A stretch of 64,000 nucleotides of DNA, taken from the NCBI RefSeq assembly GCF_001434835.1, contig NZ_AZDV01000006.1:115278-179277 (forward strand), given 5' to 3'. The position numbers and the translations under genes are program-made. Below the pieces are notes generated by a model. That model did not search any database. It saw only the letters and a list, made by a program, of their open reading frames with translations, and was not told the origin of the DNA. The first letter of the stretch is position 1. The number at the start of each line of letters is the position of its first letter. Below, piece after piece: positions 1 through 7,399 of the stretch. Source of the stretch: Levilactobacillus acidifarinae DSM 19394 = JCM 15949 (GTDB lineage Bacteria; Bacillota; Bacilli; Lactobacillales; Lactobacillaceae).

Positions 1-68
1 TGGGGTTAAGTGTCGTGGGAACCGTCCGTCATTTTCTAAAATTAATCACGCCTAATCGGGCCTAATCC

Positions 69-102
69 AACGACCGTGAAAAATCTTTTCGCGGTCGTTT
101 TT
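69..102 (+). terminator. Rho-independent terminator of a gene left of the window
   Basis: AACGACCG (69-76) pairs with CGGTCGTT (92-99), extended inward by GAAAA/TTTTC, and a T run follows on the plus strand. It would end a plus-strand gene lying outside the window. Confidence 0.75.
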
Positions 103-112
103 CAATGCACTC

Positions 113-141
113 AAAAACGCCTAACCCGAAAGTTAGGCGTT
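113..141 (-). terminator. Terminator of the YxeA-like gene
   Basis: AACGCCTAAC (116-125) and GTTAGGCGTT (132-141) form a perfect 10-bp stem with a 6-nt loop. Read on the minus strand it is followed by a T run, just downstream of the 156-509 gene. Confidence 0.8.
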
Positions 142-155
142 GTACGCTCTCATCT

Positions 156-509
156 TTAATAGTGTTGAGCGGCCTTGAGCACCCGATAATGGGTCACCCC
201 GTAATGTTGGTTCACCGTCACGCGCACCCACTGGCCCTTACGAAACGGCCCCGGATTATCGCTGTTCGTTTTAAGCGTCACCATCTGCGAATGCCCCGCC
301 GCGTTCACCGCGCGGCCCCGGTAAACGTACCCCGTGATTTGATAATTAACGGGCTGACTTAACGGCCGCGTCCCCACGCTGTGGGTGATCTGCAAATCAT
401 AGTGGGTGCCCCCGTACCGGTAGACACACCATCCCGCTATGCCCAGAATTTCTAGCACCAATAACCCAACCGCCAATCGTCCCAAATACTGTTCGACAAA
501 TTTTTCCAA
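156..509 (-). CDS. YxeA-like (DUF1093) small exported or membrane protein
   Basis: A 117-residue protein with one hydrophobic N-terminal segment (about residues 8-28) followed by a short beta-rich domain rich in Gly, Thr and Val, ending in a pattern of the YxeA/DUF1093 kind (KKGxWVxVxVxxxxGVTxYxxV). Such proteins are common, small and of unknown function in Firmicutes; the N-terminal segment is a signal peptide or membrane anchor. I chose the TTG start at 509 because GGGGGA lies about 8 nt upstream; the frame stays open to a GTG at 545 with a poorer site. A strong terminator follows, so it appears to be a single-gene unit. The family assignment is by pattern only. Confidence 0.6.
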   Translation of the reverse strand: MEKFVEQYLGRLAVGLLVLEILGIAGWCVYRYGGTHYDLQITHSVGTRPLSQPVNYQITGYVYRGRAVNAAGHSQMVTLKTNSDNPGPFRKGQWVRVTVNQHYGVTHYRVLKAAQHY

Positions 510-741
510 TATGTAATCCCCCGAATGGTTCAATTTAGGCGTCACCGGGCAACCACCCGTTTGCCGCTTCCCCGTGGCCTACCGGTAAACACCTCATCTT
601 AGAATAAATTGGAATCCCATTACGGGCAATAGCTTTCCAAGTCTCCACCCCAAACCTAACGAAAACGTTAAAAACGTTGGCGTTACCCATTAACCCGGCC
701 ACTAATTATTCCTGCGAATCATGGGAAGTTCTTACGTTTTG

Positions 742-755
742 TGTAAGCGCTGACA
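742..755. promoter_or_regulatory. cre box (CcpA site) upstream of the 811 gene
   Basis: TGTAAGCGCTGACA matches the cre consensus TGWNANCGNTNWCA closely. It sits about 55 bp before the next start codon, suggesting carbon catabolite control of the small acidic protein. Confidence 0.6.
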
Positions 756-810
756 ATTAATTAGATTCACCACAAGTTCAATGGTACACTTGGGTTAAGG
801 AAGTGACCAA

Positions 811-1083
811 ATGATGCTCAATCCTCAGGCCCACCACGAATGTTTCGCCCTCCCGCAAAAAAACGGGGCACTGTTATTGATTCCCGAAACGCAGCGGGTC
901 TTGTACACTGATCTTTTAGCCTACCAGGAAATTGCCGACGACCTCAACGACACCTTCGACGATCCCGGCATCGACGAAGCCGCCCGCAGTCAGTGGCTCA
1001 CCTACCTGGACGACCAAGCCACCCAGGCCGGACAATCCCTGGACGTGGCCACGTTAGAAGACTACCTCTTTTTACTCGATTAA
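811..1083 (+). CDS. Hypothetical small acidic protein
   Basis: A 90-residue, strongly acidic protein without a signal peptide or membrane segment, so probably cytoplasmic. AAGGAAGTGA lies 4-13 nt before the ATG, a good ribosome binding site. No family is recognised. The C-terminal half (DDQATQAGQSLDVATLEDYL) looks helical and could be a protein-protein interaction segment, which is inference. It is monocistronic: a cre box lies upstream and a strong terminator (1095-1133) follows at once. Confidence 0.7.
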   Translation: MMLNPQAHHECFALPQKNGALLLIPETQRVLYTDLLAYQEIADDLNDTFDDPGIDEAARSQWLTYLDDQATQAGQSLDVATLEDYLFLLD

Positions 1084-1094
1084 ATGAACTAAAC

Positions 1095-1133
1095 AACCGG
1101 TCAGCGCTTTTCATCAAGCCGCTGGCCGGTTTT
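1095..1133. terminator. Convergent terminator
   Basis: AACCGGTCAGCG (1095-1106) pairs with CGCTGGCCGGTT (1120-1131) and a T-rich stretch follows. It lies between two convergent genes and may serve both, with the better T run on the plus strand. Confidence 0.75.
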
Positions 1134-1136
1134 GAT

Positions 1137-1556
1137 TTAACGGCGTTGTTTGACCCACTGATAGGCCAATACGAAAATGCCCGCCGCCACCAAGAACAGC
1201 CGGTAAATCAGACTCGTTCCCCAGCGCACAACGGCAAATTCATGGTCCCCGGCATCCCCAATTCGGGCCACCCCAAAGTGGCCGGTATTGGCGTAAGATG
1301 AGCCGGTCCGCACCGCTTCTTGGTCCGCATTGTCGTGCGGGTGTTGTAGCTTTTCACCCAAATCTGCCGTCTGGTTGAACGAGCCGAACGTGCGGCGATA
1401 GACCGTCGGGAAAACAATCAAATAACTCAACAGGTAATACCCATCCCAGCCGTTCAGGTGCCAGCTAAAGGAGATGGGCGTCAATTCCATGCCACTGATC
1501 AAAATCAACAAGGCCGCCGGAAACAGCCCCTTTAAATATAATTGTTTTCGGGTCAT
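1137..1556 (-). CDS. Hypothetical membrane protein (DUF3899-like topology)
   Basis: A 139-residue protein with hydrophobic segments at about residues 9-25, 42-58 and 112-130, a central soluble stretch with conserved-looking TGSSYANTGHFGVARIGDAG, and a basic C-terminal tail (QWVKQRR). That layout resembles small lactobacillus membrane proteins of the DUF3899 type; the function is unknown. The start at 1556 is favoured over the longer frame (to 1634) because AAGGAGAGAG precedes it at proper spacing. It is transcribed divergently from the 1750 gene. Confidence 0.65.
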   Translation of the reverse strand: MTRKQLYLKGLFPAALLILISGMELTPISFSWHLNGWDGYYLLSYLIVFPTVYRRTFGSFNQTADLGEKLQHPHDNADQEAVRTGSSYANTGHFGVARIGDAGDHEFAVVRWGTSLIYRLFLVAAGIFVLAYQWVKQRR

Positions 1557-1749
1557 CTTGCTCTCTCCTTCATTAATCTGCTTGGTGTCTTTAAACTCTA
1601 AATGTCGGCCTCGCCAAAGCAAGCTAGTGAACATACTTAGGCATTTAGAGTCTGAATAGATGCATCCGCCCCCACCTTCTTCTATCCTATAGCTAAGCTC
1701 ATGTTTAAGACTAGCTCAGTTTAGGTCCATAGATTGGAGGAGAAACACC

Positions 1750-2019
1750 ATGACGAAAGTTTATTACCCCGTCACCCTAGCAAAAATCGTGATGATTCTG
1801 TTTAATTTAGCCATCTTAGTGGCGGGACTCGCCCTCCACGACGCCCTCTGGTTGTCCGGCGTCTTCTTCTGCGGCCTGATTGGCGTTCAATTTCACTTCA
1901 CCGTCTTCGAAGACACCCGCGATACCAACTGGGCCAACCGGCTGGACATCTGGTTGTCGCTACTGACCCTGTTATTTCTACTCTGTAAATTCTTCGTGGT
2001 GACCGCGGTTCCCGCCTAA
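1750..2019 (+). CDS. Hypothetical small membrane protein
   Basis: An 89-residue integral membrane protein with about three hydrophobic helices (residues 10-28, 32-50 and 66-86), separated by a short acidic loop (EDTRDTNWANRLD). GGAGGAG precedes the ATG by 6-7 nt. No family is recognised. It is monocistronic, with a weak hairpin just downstream, and stands divergent to the 1556 gene, so the two may share a control region. Confidence 0.7.
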   Translation: MTKVYYPVTLAKIVMILFNLAILVAGLALHDALWLSGVFFCGLIGVQFHFTVFEDTRDTNWANRLDIWLSLLTLLFLLCKFFVVTAVPA

Positions 2020-2042
2020 AGGGACCGGTCCGTGACCTTTTT
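2018..2042 (+). terminator. Weak terminator after the 1750 gene
   Basis: AAAGG and CCTTTTT flank a GGACCGGTCC palindrome. The stem is short but the T run and position fit a terminator. Confidence 0.4.
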
Positions 2043-2215
2043 AAATTCTACGCTAGATTAGGCTTAATCGCCCAATCTTTTTTTGATTTAACCGCTCTTT
2101 TGCGGATTAATGTCTAGTAACAATTATTACAATACCAATTCGTTTGGCGGATTAGCCTAGTGCGCCATTTCTCCCGGTGCTACACTGAAAGTAAGTCTAA
2201 AGGAGGAATTTTGAG

Positions 2216-3514
2216 ATGCGCAAAATCGTTCAAGGCGCGTTGGTTTGTGGCTTGGGACTGAGTGCGTGGTTCGGCTTGACCGCCACGACCACCGCTCACG
2301 CCGCTAGTTACTCGGCCGCGCGCAGTCAATCCGTCAAGTTGGTCTGGCGCAAGAGCATGGGCCAAAAGACCTACACCGCGACCACCGGGGCCCGTTATTC
2401 CAAGCACCTCGGGACCAAGTACGGGAATAATTCAACCACGAAAACGGTGGTCTGGGTCACCGACGCCCACGAAAAACTCTACCGACCGGCCAAGGGCACG
2501 TCCGCCATTTACTATCACGTTAAAAGCAGCGACGGGAAGCTTCAGGGCTGGATCTGGCGCGGCTATCTGAAGACCACCCAGGCACACACCACCACAACTA
2601 AGGGGCAGTATTCCGCGGCCCGTTCTAATTCCGTCAAGTTGGTCTGGCGTAAGAGTATGAAGCAACACGCTTACGTTGCCACTACCGGTGCCCGCTATTC
2701 CCAGCACCTGGGAACCAAGTACGGTAACAACGCCGACACGGCCGACGTGACCTGGTTAACCGACGGCCACGAAAAGCTCTACCGTAAGGCTAAGGGCAGC
2801 TCAGCCATTTACTACCACGTCAAGAGTCGCGACGGCCAGCTCCAAGGCTGGATCTGGCGCGGTTATCTCAAGGCCCAAACTGCCGACAGCCAGGATAATC
2901 CCGCGACAACTACCAGCACGACCGACCTTAAGGCTAACCAATCCGCCAAGAGTTTTACGGTCCAGAAGAGTGCCAATAACGACGTACTCGGGCAGCAAAA
3001 CAACGCCTTTACCCAACTAGTCACCGCGCAACTGGTCAAGGACGGCTTCAAGGTCAGTCAGGACCTCGCCGGGGCCTACCAGGGACTCGCCCATATTGAT
3101 GATTGGGACGGTGCCCTCACCACGACCGCCTTCGCCGATAATTTTGATCCCTACGATCAAGTCACCGGCAAACTCAAGGCCAAGGACATCAACTTCCTTT
3201 ACTCCAGTACCGCTGGTCGGGTGGGCTCCAGTCACGATAAGTTGACCGCTAATATGGACCCGTGGTTCCCCGAAGACATCCAACAAGTTTTGGGCACTAA
3301 GGTCGATCCAGATACCGGGGACGCTAAAACGCTGGTCAAGGATCTCGCTCAGTATTTAGAGCAGACCCTTAATCGCGATAAAATGAAGAACTTTTACTTA
3401 AACGCCGCCGTGGGTTATCCCGCTAGCATGGGCTACACCACCTACAACACCGATACGGACCTCTCCGTTGAGTTCCAACTGCTGTACACCAAGGTCGCCG
3501 ACGGTAAACATTAA
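2216..3514 (+). CDS. Secreted surface protein with two SH3-like wall-binding repeats
   Basis: A 432-residue exported protein. Residues 1-29 form a signal peptide (MRKIVQGALV... ending AHA). Two near-identical repeats follow at about 30-120 and 135-218, each with SVKLVWRKSM, TGARYSxHLGTKYGNN and IYYHVKSxDGxLQGWIWRGYLK. Repeats of this GW/SH3-like type are found in lactobacillus envelope proteins and are thought to hold proteins to the wall. A Ser/Thr-rich linker (about 220-250) leads to a C-terminal domain that I do not recognise. AAAGGAGG lies just before the ATG. The stop codon overlaps the stop of a small convergent ORF. Function: probably a wall-associated protein; catalytic activity is not evident. 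Confidence 0.75.
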   Translation: MRKIVQGALVCGLGLSAWFGLTATTTAHAASYSAARSQSVKLVWRKSMGQKTYTATTGARYSKHLGTKYGNNSTTKTVVWVTDAHEKLYRPAKGTSAIYYHVKSSDGKLQGWIWRGYLKTTQAHTTTTKGQYSAARSNSVKLVWRKSMKQHAYVATTGARYSQHLGTKYGNNADTADVTWLTDGHEKLYRKAKGSSAIYYHVKSRDGQLQGWIWRGYLKAQTADSQDNPATTTSTTDLKANQSAKSFTVQKSANNDVLGQQNNAFTQLVTAQLVKDGFKVSQDLAGAYQGLAHIDDWDGALTTTAFADNFDPYDQVTGKLKAKDINFLYSSTAGRVGSSHDKLTANMDPWFPEDIQQVLGTKVDPDTGDAKTLVKDLAQYLEQTLNRDKMKNFYLNAAVGYPASMGYTTYNTDTDLSVEFQLLYTKVADGKH

Positions 3515-3735
3515 CCCCAGAATCCCCAAATAGCGTTGCCGTCAATCTCGACGACAACGCTATTTTTAGTATGGTCTCCGATGACCAGCTTACCCTTTGG
3601 CTCAAATTGCCAATTTTCGTTTCAATGGGTTGCAATTAACGATGACACAACTGATTTTGACCGCAAGCGACCCCCACCATCACCGCCATTCCCCCCGGTC
3701 GGCAGCGCTGGTGCTTCAAGCTGTTCAATAGTCAT
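3511..3735 (-). pseudogene. Small Gly-rich ORF interrupted by an in-frame TGA
   Basis: On the minus strand an ATG at 3735 opens a 37-residue frame (MTIEQLEAPALPTGGNGG...) ending in TGA at 3624-3622. The same frame then continues with 36 very protein-like residues (NENWQFEPKGKLVIGDHTKN... ending IWGFWG) to a TAA at 3513-3511. A near-consensus promoter (3781-3809) precedes it. The simplest reading is one roughly 74-residue gene with a Trp codon changed to TGA; two short peptides, or chance, are alternatives. The start is poorly supported because AAAGG is only 1 nt from the ATG. The 3' part overlaps the 3528-3567 hairpin and the stop of the convergent gene. No family is recognised. Confidence 0.4.
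3528..3567 (+). terminator. Terminator of the SH3-repeat surface protein
   Basis: AAATAGCGTTG (3528-3538) pairs with CAACGCTATTT (3555-3565), followed by T residues. It lies 14 nt after the stop codon. The same DNA is codable on the minus strand (see the 3511-3735 entry). Confidence 0.7.
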
Positions 3736-3780
3736 GCCTTTGTTAATGCCCCAAAACTATGTATTCCATAGAACAGTCTT

Positions 3781-3809
3781 ACTATAGACTTCCTCGACCG
3801 CCCTGACAA
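3781..3809 (-). promoter_or_regulatory. Sigma-A-like promoter for the interrupted Gly-rich ORF
   Basis: TTGTCA (3809-3804) and TATAGT (3786-3781) are separated by exactly 17 bp on the minus strand. The predicted transcript would start about 40 nt before the ATG at 3735. Confidence 0.5.
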
Positions 3810-3979
3810 GCTTTTAAATATTACATTTGTCCTGGTCCGGGTCGGTTTGGGCCTAGACCATTTCCCGTACTAACCGACCATTAGTCAGTAACTAACCCGG
3901 CCAATACCGTTAGACCATCCACTCATTCTTTTACCGTGGTCAGCAAATTTCATCGCCGGATTCATTCTTTTTGACCGCT

Positions 3980-4012
3980 AAAAAACGGCCGCCGACTTTT
4001 GCCAACGACCGC
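3980..4012 (-). terminator. Terminator of the 62-residue membrane protein
   Basis: On the minus strand GCGGTCGTTGGC pairs with GTCGGCGGCCGT (with G-U pairs) around an AAAA loop, followed by six T residues. It lies just downstream of the stop at 4027. Confidence 0.7.
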
Positions 4013-4026
4013 TCACCATAAATAGT

Positions 4027-4215
4027 TTAATTCCGGGTGCGTTTCCCGGAGAAGCTAAAGACCCCCATGAGGGTAAAAAGCAGGCCCGCGCCCACGCCAC
4101 CGATATTATACGCGACGTTGAGATAGACGTTTTCAAGCACCGTAATCATTAAAAACACGACGCCCAGCCAAAAGTAGAAATTCTTATAAAAAGTTCCGTT
4201 AAACCCAAATCTCAT
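4027..4215 (-). CDS. Hypothetical 62-residue membrane protein
   Basis: A very small protein with two predicted transmembrane helices (about residues 13-30 and 36-54) and a basic C-terminal tail (SGKRTRN), suggesting a cytoplasmic C terminus. AAAGGGGG precedes the ATG at about 10 nt. No family is recognised. Upstream lies a structured transcribed-looking region (4353-4622) ending in its own terminator. That region could be an independent small RNA, or a long leader in which the terminator limits read-through into this gene. Confidence 0.6.
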   Translation of the reverse strand: MRFGFNGTFYKNFYFWLGVVFLMITVLENVYLNVAYNIGGVGAGLLFTLMGVFSFSGKRTRN

Positions 4216-4352
4216 AGGTCCTGGCCCCCTTTGTCGTCTGCTTGCTGATCAGACGGATTAGCCCGTGTTCATCACTGAGCTTATCCTTATGGTATCGTGT
4301 TCATCCGGTCGCCACAATCAGGCATTTCCCTGATTTCTGTCGAGTAAATCGA

Positions 4353-4622
4353 CAAAAAAACCGGAGTAACCACACTCCGGTTCCCACTAGCATCATTAGA
4401 GTTTAAGCGTATCACAGTTTGTAGTCAGGAAACGTCGTCGCTCAAATTAGCTAAAACCTCAATATGTAGTATTGAGTTTGTTCAGTGCCAACCTCGAACA
4501 ACACACCGTTATTCGAAGTATGAATAAAATCTAATCGTCACAATTAGGATTTATTCACAAAATCAAGAAACTGCAAAACGCTTCTATTTCCCAGCTTCTC
4601 TGAAAGATTGATTGGTATTACA
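4353..4622 (-). ncRNA. Candidate catabolite-controlled small RNA
   Basis: A good minus-strand promoter (TTGCAA, 16 bp, TATACT) with an overlapping cre box starts a roughly 270-nt stretch ending in a perfect 9-bp terminator (AACCGGAGT/ACTCCGGTT, T run at 4353-4360). No ORF inside has a ribosome binding site; the longest is about 16 codons. Two further hairpins are visible: TGAATAAA...TTTATTCA with an inner TAAT/ATTA (4520-4558), and CTCAATA/TATTGAG (4457-4475). The layout fits a CcpA-regulated small RNA, or a leader of the 62-residue membrane protein. No known RNA family is recognised. Confidence 0.5.
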
Positions 4623-4628
4623 ACTCTT

Positions 4629-4664
4629 AGTATATCAGAGGTACCTATAATTGCAAGCGCTTTC
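4629..4664 (-). promoter_or_regulatory. Promoter with overlapping cre box
   Basis: On the minus strand GAAAGCGCTTGCAA (4664-4651) is a cre-type site that covers the -35 element TTGCAA (4656-4651). TATACT (4634-4629) follows after 16 bp. CcpA binding here would block the promoter. Confidence 0.6.
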
Positions 4665-4732
4665 TTTACAATTATACATTTCTTAGATAAACAATAAGTT
4701 ATTACTTAGTTTGTGAAATTTACTTACCTCGC

Positions 4733-6052
4733 CTAAATCATCGGGAAGGTAACCACTAATCGGCCCCAATGTAATTTCGTTTCGAGCTGTAAGGTCACCG
4801 TGGGCGGTAACCCCTTCAAGACATCGGCGTAGTCTAGCCCAAAATGGGCCCCCATCAATCGGTTCCCGTGAATGAGTTGGACGTCAGTGGGCACCGGAAA
4901 GGTTAGCTCAACCCACGCTAATTCCACAGATTCCGTAATTTTCAGATTAACCACCGCGGGTTCCAACGACGCCACCGCTCGGACAGTCGCCGGTAAGGCC
5001 TGGGTCAGCACGCGACCCACCCGTTGGTTAACCGCGACCGTCGCGATTAACGGCTTAGGAATATCAACAAACAGGTTGACTCCGAGCCGCTGCGCCAATA
5101 AATAATCGTGATAAATCCCGTACTGCACGACGCCTTGTGGCATGTTATTCAAATCATCGATCGTTAAATCCGCGGCGTCACTGGTCTTCCACTTCGAGCG
5201 AATATCGATGTAGTACTGCCGAAATCCCGCGTAATCCTTTTCGTTGAGGTAGCCCCCCAAGCCCAGCAGAATATTCTGATAGTCGTGGCGAAATTTACGC
5301 ACCAACACCGACTGCCGTTGTAACTCCGTCGTATACTGCTGATGATAAGCCTGATGGCGACGCTGACTTCGGGCGTGTTCTTGCTGCAAATGGGTCTGCA
5401 GTAAGAAATAGACGCTTACGGAGAAGCTCACCATGACCACCCCCGTGATGCCCACCAGAAAAAGCAGGTACCCCGTCGAACGATGTAATAACCGTAATAG
5501 CGACAAAAACGTCATGAAGACGCCCCACATCACCGTCATAAACAAGAGTAACCAATACTGGGTTCGGCGGCTAATCACGGATTGCATAAAATTTTCCATT
5601 GGGGCTTGCGTCCCTAACAACCCCAACGCAATCATTGAAAAAATCACCGAACTAAAGGTCAATAAGACGAGTACGCCTAACGTCGTCACGGTGAAGTGAT
5701 ACGACGTTAAGAGGGCCGTCAACGTGACACTCACACTATTCACAAAGGCACTTAGTAGGTAGTCCAGAATCGAAACGGATAGGAAGGCCGGAATCAATTG
5801 CAGTCGTTTGCGATAACCCAGCCACCCCAACTCAATTGCCAATAGGATCAGCACCGAAAATCCCCGTAGCCACGCCCAAATTTCCCACCTGGCTAATAAA
5901 TTCAGTGCCGTAAACAAGACGGCTAATCCCACGTAAGCCCATTGAAACCAACGCGTCCGCAAAGTTGGAAACCAGTAAAATTGAAAGGAGATGAACCACG
6001 CACACATCACAAAGTTAGTGACCCAAAAATCGCTACCACTTGGTGTTAACAT
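4733..6052 (-). CDS. HPK10/AgrC-like sensor kinase paralogue lacking the ATP-binding boxes
   Basis: A 439-residue protein with about six or seven N-terminal membrane helices (residues 10-215), a coiled linker and an AgrC-type dimerisation/phospho-acceptor motif VRKFRHDYQN with His256. The C-terminal region has the length and some beta-strand pattern of a GHKL domain, but the N box is gone (VLTQALPA where DNAIEA is expected) and no GLGL-type G box exists. It should therefore not bind ATP but could accept phosphate from a partner. It is the last gene of the minus-strand operon, 17 nt after its paralogue (identical FRQxYIDIRSxW and AADLTIDDL segments). GGGAGG precedes the ATG. In related bacteriocin loci such kinases sense peptide pheromones; no pheromone gene is obvious here. 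Confidence 0.75.
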   Translation of the reverse strand: MLTPSGSDFWVTNFVMCAWFISFQFYWFPTLRTRWFQWAYVGLAVLFTALNLLARWEIWAWLRGFSVLILLAIELGWLGYRKRLQLIPAFLSVSILDYLLSAFVNSVSVTLTALLTSYHFTVTTLGVLVLLTFSSVIFSMIALGLLGTQAPMENFMQSVISRRTQYWLLLFMTVMWGVFMTFLSLLRLLHRSTGYLLFLVGITGVVMVSFSVSVYFLLQTHLQQEHARSQRRHQAYHQQYTTELQRQSVLVRKFRHDYQNILLGLGGYLNEKDYAGFRQYYIDIRSKWKTSDAADLTIDDLNNMPQGVVQYGIYHDYLLAQRLGVNLFVDIPKPLIATVAVNQRVGRVLTQALPATVRAVASLEPAVVNLKITESVELAWVELTFPVPTDVQLIHGNRLMGAHFGLDYADVLKGLPPTVTLQLETKLHWGRLVVTFPMI

Positions 6053-6069
6053 CTTGGTCGTCGCCTCCC

Positions 6070-7398
6070 TCAGTTCTGGCCGTTCTTAGGTAACACGATC
6101 TCCAACTGTCCCCAGTGTCGCTTAACCTGCAGGACCATACTGGTATCTAAGGTCAGATTCTGCGTGACCTGACTAAAGTCTAGCTGGCCTTGAGTGCTAG
6201 TCAGTTGATGGGCAGCCGTTACTTGCGCGTGATCACCCACCGGAAAGGTTAACTGAAAACGCACGTCGTACTGGGTGTCTAACAGCTCCAGCGACACCAT
6301 GGCTGGTTGCATCTGGGCGGCGTAAGGCAACACGATGGGAAACGTTCGCGTGACGATCCGCGCTAATTGACGCAACGCTTCGATGGTCAACGTCAGGGGC
6401 TCCGGAGTGTTCACGTACATATCAACCCCGAGCCGCCGGGCTTCCAAATACTGATGATAAACTTCGTAACGAACCCCAATCTTAGGAATGTTGGCTAAAT
6501 CATCAATCGTTAGATCCGCAGCGTTACTGGTCGTCCACCGCGAGCGAATATCGATATAGAGTTGCCGAAACCCCGCGTAGTCGTGCGCAGCCAGGTAGCC
6601 ACCTAATCCCAACAACATGTTTTGGTAGTCGTGTTGAAACTGGCGGACTAACACCACTTGCCGGTGAAGTTCCGCCTCGTATTGATCGCGAAACCGTTTA
6701 TCCTGAAGCTGTGCGTGGGTGTGTTCCACTTGAAGGTGACTCTGTACCAGAATATAGGCGCTTAGCGTAAAGCCCAACATCAAGACGCCCGAGATGCCCA
6801 TGAGAAAGACGAGATACCCCACCGAACCGTCCAATGCTTGCAGGGAATATTCAAACAGACTAAAGACCAACATCATGATTGACATCAGACTCAAAAACAG
6901 ATACTCCACATCCCGGCCTAACATCGATTGTACCAAGTTCTCGATGGGCGCCTGAGTGGAGAACGCCCCCAGTAGCGTCAGGGTAAAGAACACGGAATCA
7001 AACGTTAACGTCACCGCATTTCCCATCAACGTATTCATAAAATGAACGTTGGTTAATAACATCGTGACCGTTAGACTGACCGTATCCACAAACTCGATCA
7101 GCAGGTACGCTAAAATCGTCATGCTCACAAAGACCGGTAAATAACGCCGATTGTGGGGAACCAATAACAGGCACTCGCCGCCCACTAACATTAAGGCCGG
7201 TAACGAAGTGAATAACGCATGCTGGGTAAACACCATGAACCACGAATCCACCGTGGCGTACGCCGCAGCTAATCCTAGAGCGTACGCGCTAAAGTGACGC
7301 ACCCGCAATTGGGGCAACCAATAATATTGAAAATAGACGAACCAAAACCCCATCACAAAATCGGCCAACCAAAAGCTAGGAACCGTTACGGCTAACAC
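6070..7398 (-). CDS. HPK10/AgrC-like sensor kinase paralogue lacking the ATP-binding boxes
   Basis: A 442-residue protein with an N-terminal multi-helix membrane sensor (about 1-220) and the motif VRQFQHDYQN, placing the phospho-acceptor at His256 of this start. As in the downstream paralogue the N box is replaced (IVTRTFPI instead of LLDNAIEA) and no G box remains, although the C-terminal strand motif HWGQLEIVLP persists. I start at the GTG at 7398, 8 nt after GGGAGG; a GTG at 7407 lies inside that site and overlaps the previous gene. The stop of the catalytic-type kinase is 1 nt upstream, so translation is probably coupled. It is a predicted membrane receptor able to be phosphorylated in trans but not to phosphorylate. 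Confidence 0.75.
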   Translation of the reverse strand: MLAVTVPSFWLADFVMGFWFVYFQYYWLPQLRVRHFSAYALGLAAAYATVDSWFMVFTQHALFTSLPALMLVGGECLLLVPHNRRYLPVFVSMTILAYLLIEFVDTVSLTVTMLLTNVHFMNTLMGNAVTLTFDSVFFTLTLLGAFSTQAPIENLVQSMLGRDVEYLFLSLMSIMMLVFSLFEYSLQALDGSVGYLVFLMGISGVLMLGFTLSAYILVQSHLQVEHTHAQLQDKRFRDQYEAELHRQVVLVRQFQHDYQNMLLGLGGYLAAHDYAGFRQLYIDIRSRWTTSNAADLTIDDLANIPKIGVRYEVYHQYLEARRLGVDMYVNTPEPLTLTIEALRQLARIVTRTFPIVLPYAAQMQPAMVSLELLDTQYDVRFQLTFPVGDHAQVTAAHQLTSTQGQLDFSQVTQNLTLDTSMVLQVKRHWGQLEIVLPKNGQN

Positions 7399-7399
7399 G

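Noticed and set aside
105..362. 85-codon plus-strand ORF
   Set aside because: It opposes the YxeA-like gene and crosses its terminator; no ribosome site.
4385..4500. Short ORFs of 10-16 codons in the candidate small RNA
   Set aside because: None has a ribosome site or protein-like pattern.
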